From positions 302,428 to 366,427 of the forward strand of contig MNCI01004480.1 in NCBI GenBank assembly GCA_015680685.1: a stretch of DNA of 64,000 bases. The letters are read 5' to 3'. Source of the stretch: Gnetum montanum (Eukaryota; Streptophyta; Gnetopsida; Gnetales; Gnetaceae). Positions 34,979 through 45,505 of this stretch are shown here, piece after piece; the stretch's first letter is position 1; each line of letters opens with the position of its first letter. Both the position numbers and the translations under genes were made by a program. The notes under the pieces are model-generated. The model saw nothing but the letters and a program-made list of their open reading frames with translations. It did no database searches and was not told where the DNA came from.

Positions 34979-37900
34979 TTACACATCCCCCCTGGTACCA
35001 CTGTCACCCGTATCCCTCAGGTCCGGCTCTAAGCCTAATAAATCATCCTCAAGTGGGCCGTCCCTTTTAAAAGGTATTCCTTCGTGAGGAATGTCATCTT
35101 CATGAGGTCCTTGCTTTAACACTGACTCCATGGGAGGACGGTCTTCGTCATTACGCTCTTCTTCCTGTATTAGCTCCTCATCCTATCTGCTCTCTTCATC
35201 CACTCCTTGTACCTATATATAGTAAATGCATAAGGAAAAGCCATGACAGCATAAATCAGAAAACTTAGATTGAATAACATTCAAACTTACTCGCGATGGT
35301 CCTACTTCTGTAGCAAAGGGGAGCTTGTCTAAACTGACCCATAGGCGTTGCATAATTTCATCTTCAGTTAATTCAAACCATACTCCATTCCCCAGATCAG
35401 TTCCAGCCTTTACCTTCCCCTTCTCCACACTAGTCAATCAGGGCGGTTCAGGGAAGAAAGTAGGGACGGTAGTCTCACCCCTAGGAAGAGTAATCTCTCT
35501 TTCCGGAGACACGCTTACTATCACCTGCTCCTGAAACTTCTTGAACGCTTTAGATGCACCAATGACATTAAGGAATACCCACAAGGATTGAGCTTTGACG
35601 GCAGAATCACGGTAATGCTGACGATAAGTGATACTTTCTTGCTTATACAGATGTTTATGATCTTTTACTTTCTGCCTCCACTCTTGCACACTTGCACAGA
35701 AATCCTTCCAGTCTTGGCTTTTCTAAGCTAATAGCTCTATTTGCATCCTTTGCTCCACCAACTCCCAACTGGTTTGCATGCTATTCCTGACTGTGGTCTA
35801 GTAGTGAGAGTAATCGATAATAGCTATACGCCAGTCCTCTTCACCCGTTCCCCGTGCCTGCAGGAATTTGCATCACGATTTTAAGTCTTCGACCTCTTTG
35901 GCCAGAGACACCTTTTCCCTCTCCGACCTCTACAGCCTTTTCCAGAGGTCTTCATTGACATTTTTACTCTCCCACAAGGAGCGAGTCGAGCGTAACGCAC
36001 ATTTACGCATCTCCTCATAAATGTTGCATGACATGACTGCCCCGTCTGATGAAGGCTCCACTGTGTCCAAGTCAATGGGCTTGGTAGGGTCTCATCGAAG
36101 GCGAGCTCCTAATAGCAAACAGTATCCAACGTAAGTAAGACATTACAACTTTGTAATAAAATAAGCCTATTATAGCTGTAACATACCAGCTCCAGGATTG
36201 ACGTGCTCGAGACGCTCAATCATATCACTGACAACACCTTCCATGAAGGCAAACTTGTCAGGAAATTCTCTCCACGTTCTGCTTACAGCGGTGGACGTGG
36301 ATGCATCCTGTTCATCTGTAGCGTAATTAAGTTAAAACTCCTAATCATTAAAAAAATTCCTTAATATTTCTAATACGCTCATTACCTCTACTGATTATGG
36401 TGGGAGGTGCGTCAACATTTTCCTCTTCCTCTCTATCCTCATGCACAAGGGTCTGTGTGTCGCTTATTCTAACAGCTGGGGCCTCTTCTTCCAAAATTGG
36501 GGTCTCCTCCCCACTCCGTAATACCATTGCCCCTGTTTCAATGGTCAACCGCTCCGTAGGCCTCACTGTTCATATCACATAATGCATTTAAATGATTCAA
36601 AATACACTGAATATAGTTGCATAATACAAGAATTACCATAACTTTCACTACGTTTCTTTTACGCTTACCAGGTGGAGGTTTACTCCGCTGAACTCTAACT
36701 TGCATGGTTCTGCCTGTGCCACTCGTTGGTTCTACAGGGGCCTCAGTTAGGCGAGGTTGTTTACGCTGAGCTGAGGTGTCTACGATTTCTGCCGCCAAGC
36801 ATTTCCCTCGTGAAGCATCGCTAATGTACGTGGGGATCACCCCACCTGCACTATCAGGGCCTCGCACTTGAGGTGCCGCCAAATCCCTTGTCGTTATAGA
36901 CAGAGACTCCTCAATTCCCTCTGGAGGATCCTGTCCTTGAGTAGTGCCGAAAATATGGGAAATCCAAGGTTTGGATAGCTGGTCTCAGTCTTGCTGCACC
37001 CAGACCCCATTCCTCTGGACAACCAAAAACTCGACAAAACATCGAAGGAAACTTATGAAGAAGGCAAAATGCACACTGAAACAAGACTCAAGCTTCTGGC
37101 GGAGCCTGATCATTTCAGTGCGTAAACCCTCAGCAAAATAGCTTACCTAGTCGAATTGGGTCCCTTCCTCCATAACCTCCCACATGATATGGGCCTGTTC
37201 TATGGTAAAGAACCTCCCTTGCGAGAGTGTTTTGGGGAATGCTCAGGCCCGGAACAGGGGATAAATTGCCTTGGCGATCTCTAATTGGATCTTTTCACAA
37301 GGGATTCCCTTGGTCTTCTTTTTGGTCCCTAGCCACTCGTCCAGCTCTTCCTGATACTTGAGGCTCCTCCTTGCTTTTTCCTCTATGGGAAGACCGTCAG
37401 AGGGGACGCTAAAGAGGTCAACAAACAACTGAGCGTCGATGTCAAAGTTCACACGCATGTGATGCACCCACATACAAAAACGCTCAACCCTCTCGCTGAA
37501 GGAGTTGACTAAGGTTAACATTTTGTTGGCAGGGACATTAGGGGTTATGGGGAAAAATAAATGCATTAGCCTCGCTTCCCGCAGCTTGGTGACGAATGTA
37601 ACTGGGGCCGTCGCATGGCCGAGCTAGCGTTGTGCCTCCTTGATGTCGCCATAGCGGAAAAGTAGGGTATTCGCCTCGCGGCCAGAAATTGTAATGGTAA
37701 TCTCCCTGGATTCCCTGACTGAACAATGCAAGACACATATCTAAGTAGCAAAGATACTATTACGCAACATTTCAAAAATAAAAAAAAACAATATAATATA
37801 CTTTAATTAATACTAGTAACGAAACCTTACCAGGCCCAAATGGCAAAGGGAATGGAGGAAGTTTCCTCTGCACGTCCACGATGGTAAGGGGCAAGTCCAA

Positions 37901-38543
37901 AGTCCATTCTTCATGCAACCACCCGAGATTCTGGCAATTCTGGAAGGAATCAGCATAACGGGTGGAATACTCATGAATGTCGAAGGCTATCTGCCCCATT
38001 ACACCAGTGCGTACGTTGCTGGTGGAGGTAAACTCCTTTATCACCGTTTCGGTCCAAGACAACGTATCATTGTTGGCTACTAACCCATGTTCGTTGATAA
38101 AAAACTTGTATCATATGACACATTATTATCTTACGCTTTACAAATCCAGACATTAAACACATTATGACAATACCACCAACAAAAACAACTTACCTGCCTG
38201 AATAATACACTGTGCCTGGTGAGTTCTGGAAGTAAGTCGAGACATGATGGGCCACCAACAAAGTATTGTACGTGTGGTAACAGCTAAACTTGGCCATTTC
38301 CTAGATCCAACTTAAGCATCTCAACCCTCTGGTGCTAAGTTCACGGTCCTGAGGACGACCAGTGTTGATAGCCCCATCTATCAAGAAAGCTAGGATTCCC
38401 TGCATAGATCCCACTAACAGGTGTTCCAAAATGGCGCCAACGATATCTCCCGATAGGTGTGACCATACAATAATGTTGTAGTTATGTAGTAAAAACTATA
38501 GAAACTCCAGCGCACCCTTTTGGAACCATATAGCCCTCCCCTG
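34979..38543 (-). pseudogene. Antisense multi-exon gene of the outer Tat element, exons 2-8
   Basis: Read on minus: rest of exon 2 (38543-38194), exon 3 (38104-37831), exon 4 (37718-36669), exon 5 (36565-36386), exon 6 (36315-36187), exon 7 (36108-35291), exon 8 (35212-34979, stop TAA). Each boundary has GT...AG and the same phase as in the inner copy. Exons 6 and 7 have the same lengths there (129 and 818 bp). Landmarks: FCMWVHHMRVNFDIDAQLFV (exon 4), KDHKHLYKQESITYRQHYRD (exon 7), and the acidic end DGPLEDD...PDLRDTGDSG (exon 8). Exon 1 and the promoter lie beyond the inner element, at 56041-56159. A 1-bp deletion in a T run at the start of exon 3 and several stops show it is dead. No known family was recognised. 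Confidence 0.75.
38539..38543. repeat. Target-site duplication of the inner Tat element, left copy
   Basis: CCCTG directly before the LTR start TGTAATGACGG. The identical partner is at 55642-55646. Confidence 0.9.
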
Positions 38544-39996
38544 TGTAATGACGGAAAACATCGGCAGCTGGAAAATACCAAACAAATTCCGTGTACATAG
38601 TTTTGACCACGGATCCGTGCGAGGGCTATGCTGGAAAAACGAATCCGCGGCGCCCTGAACGGTCTTGTCGATCAGACAGGGACTTACTAATCAGTAAACC
38701 GATGGATGTCTCGTGGAACGATCTGATTCGTGAAATCGCTAAACGAGGGAGGAAATGACGTAAACGAATGGCGATGGTGATAATGTTAAACACGATAAGA
38801 AAAGGCTAGCATAGGAGGAACACATAGTTTCAAGATCTACGCCTTGACTTAAGAAAAAATGTATATTCTGTATGAGAAGTTACACTAGGGAGACCCCGAT
38901 TGCTCGATGTAAGATAAGCACAAAACAATAAGAAAACTGTCCAGGCAGGAATCCGATCTACCTCGAGGGCTAAAGCCGGGATGTAAGGAAGGTCAAGCTT
39001 CGAGGTCTACCGATCAACTGTCTCTGACTGATAGAGTTTTCCTCAGCAGCACGATTACTCCTGTCACCGGTGCTCAAAGAGAACTGTGCTCTGTTTCTGC
39101 TGTAAGGTAGCACTGTCAACAATTGCCGAAGCGCTACCCTTTGTATCTCTGCTCAAAAGTTATAAGTGCTCCTGTTCTCAGAAAATTGCCTTTGCTTCTT
39201 TGATTTTTTCCCCCCGCATCTTTGTCAACTGGGGTATTTATAGGCTGCGACACTCCATGGAAAAGGTGCAATCCTGGTGACATGTGTCCCAAGTGTTTCG
39301 GGCACTGCTGGTTTGACCATTTTTGCGTCAAACTTCATGACTACGCACAATACGCTTGTTCGCGTATTGTGCGTGTGAAGAAGAGGTGCATGTCAGGCAT
39401 GTCTCAACTGTCTTTGGGTTATATTACGCTCATTCACACTGCGTTGTGTGTATGAGCGTATCGTAACATGGCAACAATGAATTCAAGCTGTTTTACGCTT
39501 TATTACGCAGCCGCGTGTAATGAAGCGTAAACAATGTTTAGCTCGGCGATGCAATACGCTACAATACGCTGCGTTGCGTGATGAGCGTATGATGAGCAAT
39601 CGCACTTTCTCAAACTTTGCCTTTGACTGTTCTGGAGCTTATTAAGCAGCCGTGCGTAGCAGAGCGTAAACCTGGCCTTGAACAAAAGACTTAGCAAAAT
39701 ACACAAGGAGTCGCATATCACGTTGCTTAAGCCTCTCCCTATGCCGAAGCAACTATCCTTCTGATGTCGGACTGTGTTTAAGCAAAATCACGCTAAGCGC
39801 CATTACGCTACGTTGCGTGATATAGCGTAAACAGAACAAGCATGGAAAGATTAGGAATCTGCACAAGAAGTCGAGGACTTGATGCTATGCACCTCTTGGT
39901 GTTGCTCTGTCTTCCCTTCTAGAATTTTGACATGCGTCCTTGCTTGAATTGTGAATCTTTGCCTGAGGCCGACTCGCAAATTTTTACGGTGTTTCA
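38544..39996 (-). repeat. 3' LTR of the inner Tat element
   Basis: 1453 bp. On plus it begins TGTAATGACGGAAAACATCGG and ends GGTGTTTCA. It is intact at both ends. TATA box on minus at 39242-39235; hairpin array at 39341-39832. Confidence 0.9.
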
Positions 39997-41059
39997 ATGG
40001 CCCATCTTTGTTGATGGTTGGAGGGCTTACATGAAAGATGTCGACAAAGAATACGAAACACCGGATTGGTAGAAGCAAGAACAACATCCATCCATGGCTA
40101 CTCAAGGGTTACCCTGTCAATATGGAAGAGCAAAGCTGGAGAGAATGGGAGATAGAATGGCATGGTGGGAAACAGGTTCAGAGAAGATATAAAATGAGTC
40201 TGGATGGTAGGAGTATGGAATACGTTTACTGCACGCACAAAAACGTATGCACATTTAGGTCGACAGGAATGCTTTCGGACGAGCGTAGCACGTCAGCCTG
40301 AGATTTCTCTGTCACTGATTATAGCAGGAATGCTTGCAAAAGGAGCATGGCGCGTCACTTCTGCGATAGCTCTGCGAATGTGAGTGTGGAAAATGGATGC
40401 TTGCATATGTAGTGTCTGCGTATGGGAAGCGGGTGGTGGGGATGAAGGGAAATAATAATGAAGGGTAGGTTTGTGAGAGGCATAAGCATGCTGATCTAAG
40501 TGGTCGGGCAAACCTGAGCAGCCATTTCAAGACACTGTGATCCTTCACCGCTCAGGTGAGTGCATCTTTGAATGACATCCTCAAAGCAAGTAACCTGCAA
40601 CCACAGAAGAAAACAGAGGACACCATTGCCCATGCGAACGAAAGGCGAGGTTGTCGAAACGAGCAGAGTTTGATGCGAGATAGAGCAATTGGGACGTGAA
40701 GAAGGAGCTGGAGCGTAAGGCCGGGGCCGCCAATCCTGACGATTAGCCCTACATACCTTCGCCAAAAGGCATCAGATGCAGTGCACCTAACTGGTTAGAC
40801 AAGGAACCAGCTAGATGAATTTGCGAAGCCAGCGTCCGATAGCGATGATCGGCGGAGGGTCCCGAGGTCATTGTAGGCGAGGATTTCATCAGGGCTTCGG
40901 CTGGCGAGACTAAACTCTCAGAGGTACCACCGCTGCAGTGGGCGTAGCGACATCATCTCCGAGGGATCAGTAAGATACCTCTCAGCTCATCCGAGGAATT
41001 AGTAAGATGCCGGTGGGGTGGCGACATTGGGACTGTCCCAGTATCCCACCCTGTTTGTC
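39997..41059 (-). other. 3' non-coding region of the inner element, with polypurine tract
   Basis: No gene supported. The minus-strand purine-rich ACAAAGATGGGCCAT lies just before the 3' LTR and corresponds to ACAAAGAGGGGCCAT at 61917-61931 in the outer copy. Confidence 0.7.
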
Positions 41060-41625
41060 ATGCAGCCATACAGAGATGATCATCGCTTGAGTTATATGGC
41101 AGTAGCCTGTAAGTCCCAGTTTTAAGTCCTGGTAGACTGTCATTGTTGGTTTTAAGTCTCAGCAGACCATGGTCCCGATTTAAAGTCCGGGTAGACCGAG
41201 AAATGCTAGTTTTACGTCGTAGCGGACGGTGGTATGTCTGATATATGGTCTCAGTAGACCGTGCTGTGGATGTCAGTTTCGTGTCATGACCCAGGGACAA
41301 GTCTGTGCTAGTTTTATGTCTCAGCAGACGGCTACTTACCTATGCCAGTTTAGCGTCGTGGCGGACGCGTGCGAAAGATTCCAGTTTTTCGTCTTGGCGG
41401 ACCTGTACAACATTGCCATTTTTACTTCGTAGCGGACGATTACAACTTGCCAGTTTAGCGTCATAGCGGACGAATACTACCAGTTTAGCATCATGGCAGA
41501 CGCGTGCAAGGAATTCTAGTTTTACGTCGTAGCGGACGGTCAGTGCCAGTTTAACGTCGTAGCGGACAAATAGTGCCAGTTTAACATCGTAGCGGACGTA
41601 TAGTGCCATACCTGTTGTTGACACC
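41060..41625 (-). repeat. 3' minisatellite of the inner Tat element
   Basis: About 18-20 degenerate units of roughly 25-33 bp with the core TCCGC(T/C)ACGACG(T/C)(T/A)AAACTGGCA on minus. It begins about 15 bp after the pol stop. The same family, less degenerate at its start, lies at 60150-60740. Confidence 0.85.
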
Positions 41626-41635
41626 GTCGATGCTG

Positions 41636-44600
41636 TTACATGTAATACCGCTTCAAATACACATGATTTACAGGATTTGCTAGTTCGTTGCCATTGACGT
41701 TTGCTAAGTTGAATGCGCCGTTGCTGTATACGTCAACCACCAAGAAAGGGCCTTCCCAGTTTGCAGAGAACTTGCCTACTGGTTCACGCACGGCCTTAAG
41801 CACAAGATCTCCTTTCATGATCGGGTGTTGCTGAAGGTTATGATGATGCTTTTGTCTCTGTTTGTCCTGATACCTTTCGATTGTATCAAGAGCTTGTATC
41901 CACTTCTCTTCGACTGAATCCAAATCTGCGATTTGAGACTCGGTGTGTTGAGCCTCATTTATAACCATGGAAAGGACCATTCTCAGAGAAGGAATTTGCA
42001 ACTCGAGGGGCAGCACTGCTTCAGACTCGTAAACCAGGCTATAGGGCGTACTACCTGTAGCTATCCTACACGTAGTACGATATGTCCATAGCATGTAGAG
42101 GATCTGTTCGTGCCACCACCTTTTGTTGTCATCGAGCATTTTCTTGAGCAGATTGATGATCACTTTGTTTGTTGCTTCAGCTTGACCATTTGCTTGCGGG
42201 TAATAAGGGGAGGAAAAGGATTGTCTAATGCCCAGGTTATCACAGAAGGATTTGGTTTTCGTGCTACTAAATTGTGGTCCATTGTCGGTCACTATAGTCA
42301 TCGGGAGAACAAATCTGGTTACTATGTTGTCCAGGATAAAATGGCAAATCTGCTGAGATGTGAGCTTCCACAGGGGAACAGCCTCTACGCACTTTGTAAA
42401 ATACTCAGTAGCGGTAATAATGAAGCTATGACCTGCGGAAGATTTGGGTGTGATGGGGCCTATAATGTCTAGTCCCCATCGTTGAAATGGCCATGTTATC
42501 TGCGTTGTATGTAATTCTGTGGGTGACACGTGTATGAGGTTAGCGTGACGTTGACACATGTCACAGGTTTTGACCTTTGTCAGGCAATCCTTTTCCATGC
42601 ACAGCCAGTAGTATCCTAAGCGATGAATTTTTAGGGCCATAGCCCGTGGTGCTACGTGGCCGCCGCACAGTCCCTTGTGAACTTCGCCAATTATCTGCTG
42701 TGCTTGGTTTTTGTCGACGCAAGTCAGCAGCACACCATCAAAGGAACGTCTACAAAGAGTGCTGTCTCCGATGATGACGTATTGCCTAGCCCTCTTACGG
42801 ATCGCGTCTTTCTGTGCACGTGTTAATATAGACGGTAGCTCGCCCTGTAAAAGATAAGTTTTAATATCATGGTACCATTCAGGTGCACTTTCCTCAAGAA
42901 GAGAAGAGATTTGTGTCGTCTGAATGATAGGATGTGTGCAGTCTGTGATCAATGCAGGGTAGGTGTCCAAAATATGTGCAGGCATGTTCAAAGCCAGTGT
43001 TGCCAGTGCATCGGCCAGTGTGTTATCCGTGCGTGGCACGTGTTGGGCATCGATGGTCTCAAATCGTCTCAGAAGATCTTAAGCCGTATCACAGTAGGGC
43101 TGCAAACATACAACCTTGTAGGCGTAGACTCCTGTGATTTGATTTATGACAAGCATCGAATCGCCCCTAATCGATAGGTGTTGAACATCGAGTTCACCTG
43201 CAGTTAGTAATCCCCTGAGGAGCCCCTCGTACTCTACCACATTATTCGTACAAGGGAAGGTCAAGCGATAAGCATGAAGACGCACATCCTCAGGCGATAA
43301 CGTGATAACAGTGGCAGCACTACCACCTCTAGCGGTTGAAGCGCCATCGAAGTACAACATTGCTTCGGGGCCTGTCAAGACAGGGCTTAAACTATGTACA
43401 TGTTCGTCAGGGAACTCTGGCTCTATGGTCGCTTGCTTGTTAATCGGTGAAGTTATTAACTGGTCAGCTATCACTTGGCCTTTCGTAGATGTTTGGCCAA
43501 TATAGTGCAGATCGAATTCTGCCGTGACAGCCTTCCAGCGAGCTATTTTGCTACTCTCGTATAAGCTATGCGGAATGGCTCTAAGAATGTTGTTTTTACA
43601 GATGACGTTGACTTTGCTACGGAAAATATAATGTCTACAGTTTTTAAGCGTAAAAACTAAGGCTAGACAATTACGCTCTACGTCGTTATACCTCGTTTCG
43701 TACGCGCATAAGGCATGACTCAAGTAGTAGATGGGCACTTCTGACCCATCATCCCTCCTTTGACAAAGTAATGTGGCTAACGCTACATCCGAAGTTGCGA
43801 GGTAAATGTAAAAAGGCAAATCCCTTTGTGGTGGGAACACCATCGGTAAATGTTGCAGTTCTTGTTTTAAACTATCAAACGCACGCTGGCAATCGTCGGT
43901 CCATTCGAAATTAACCCCCTTTTTCAGCAAGTGTTGCATAGGGTGTAACTTGTCAGTTAACCTCGAAATGAACCGGCGTATAAACTGTAAGCGTCCCTGT
44001 AACCCGCGTAATTGCTTGAGGTCTGTAGGAGGCGTTAACTCGACAATGGCTTTGACCTTATCAGGGTCAACTCATATGCCAGCCTTCGACACCACAAACC
44101 CCAGCATGCGTCCAGTTTTGACCCCGAATACGCACTTCTTTGGGTTAAGCTGGAGCTCGTATTTGGAACATCTTTTAAGGACTAACTCCAGGTCCCCTAA
44201 ATGAACTTCAGACTTTAAAGACTTCATAGCTATATCATCTATGTAATCATTCAGCCTTCCTAGGAGGTAATCACTGAAGATGTATGTCATGGCCCGTTGA
44301 TATGTTGCTCCGGCATTCTTCAGACCAAAAGGCATCATAGTGTAGCAAAAGGTACCCCAGGGCGTCATGAAGGTCGTGGTCAGTTGATGTTCTGGGTTAA
44401 TGCGAATCTGGTTATAGCCTGAGAAGCCATCCATGAAGGACAGCAGCGCATGCCCAGCTGTTGTGTCGACTAGCTGGTCGATACTTGGAAGTGGGAAGTT
44501 ATCTTTGATCGTTGCCTTATTCAAATCCCGGAAGTCGATGCAAATGCGTATGCTTCCAGTTTTCTTTGGGACGACTACAATGTTAGACACCCAATCCGAG

Positions 44601-45103
44601 TAATCGATTGCACAGATAAAACCAGCCTGATAAAGTTTAGTGATTTCATCACAGATGGCTAGCGCGATTTCTGGTTTGATTTTGCGTGCCTTTTGCCTAA
44701 CTGCTTTAATCTGCGGGTCTAAGATGATGTTATGCTAGATTAGCCTGGGATCTAGTCCAGGCATGTCTTCGTTTGACCATGCAAAGATGGTAACGTTGTC
44801 TTGCAGGACCTGTTTTATCGCATTGTGCGTTTTCTGGTCTAATAAAGAACTGACTCTAAGCGTTCTGGCCTCACCTCTATGCGTAACGATAGAGACCTCA
44901 CTGAGGGGGTCTTCGGTTATGTCCCCAGCCTCCAGGTCTAGCGTGCGCATCGACTGCTCTGGCCACTCTGGGGATGTCTTCGACATGGCTATGGTTACAT
45001 CTTCTAAAGAGGGGTTAGCATTTATCAACGTGGAGTCAAATTATCTATTTATCTTCCCGTATGGGCCTGTCAAAGTTAGGGGTGCTGAAACTGTTGCGTC
45101 CAT
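41636..45103 (-). pseudogene. Pol of the inner Tat element: RT, RNase H, second RNase H, integrase
   Basis: About 1155 codons in one frame from ATG at 45103. Order: an N-terminal segment (MDATVSAPLTLTG); reverse transcriptase (44590-44072: KTGSIRICIDFRDLNKA, SFMDGFSGYNQI, PFGLKNAGATYQ, YIDDIA with the catalytic DD); first RNase H (FYIYLATSDVALATLL); a second RNase H of plant/archaeal style (MLYFDGASTARGGSAA at about 43370, NNVVEYEGLLRGL), diagnostic of Tat; and integrase (GGHVAPRAM, CDMCQRH, LDIIGPITP, IVTDNGPQF, YPQANGQAEATNK). The final WEGPFLVVDVY block ends at 41636. Only four premature stops: about 45047, 44735, 44072 (CGA to TGA) and 43079, with no frameshift. It would copy element RNA into DNA and integrate it. 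It is separated from its protease by about 5 kb containing the antisense gene. Confidence 0.9.
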
Positions 45104-45505
45104 TTGCCGTCTATCTTGCAAAACCGCCAAGTGCGTAAGTGATTAGGAGACAAGTGACGTGATGTTGCTGAACGTGGAAGGATAACTGAATTTTGAATAT
45201 TATAGACAAGCTGTAATCAATGTAACTCGATTACGAGGCGATAAGATGTGGTAGTTTAATGTCATTTCGGACAGTGGCTCGTGCGATATCGGCCGCATTA
45301 ATAACTAGATTTTCGGGTTCCGTTTTAGGAAAGTCCCGTTTAAATCGGATATCAAGTCGGTGATCTTCGCATATAAGTAAGCGATTTTTTGTGAGGACAC
45401 GCTATTGGCTATTGTGAATTTGAATTCGTAACTGCTGCAGAGCGAAAGCAGGCAGAGCAGAGGATTGGAGCGAGTGACTTTGCAAGGATTTGCAAGTGTT
45501 AAGCT
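45104..45505 (+). promoter_or_regulatory. Divergent region between pol start and antisense gene, with TATA-like box
   Basis: On plus, CGCATATAAGTAAGCG at about 45369-45384 lies about 135 bp before the first ATG. The outer copy has CACATATAAGTAGGTAG at the matching place on minus, near 56305. Flanking blocks are also shared (ATCAAGTCG, TTGGCTAT, GAATTTGAATTC). On minus, a branch-point-like CTAAT and an AG lie about 10 bp before the pol ATG in both copies. Confidence 0.6.

Noticed and set aside
39086-39721. Short frames inside the Tat LTRs (also 54810-55366)
   Set aside because: Present only because LTR copies are similar; they overlap the promoter and hairpin region and differ in length between copies.
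41060-41625. Regular repeats as a CRISPR-like array
   Set aside because: Units are degenerate and contiguous with no unique spacers. The setting is a plant retrotransposon tail.
42110-42472. Plus-strand frame of 120 codons inside the inner pol
   Set aside because: Shadow of the integrase frame on the other strand, with no motif of its own.
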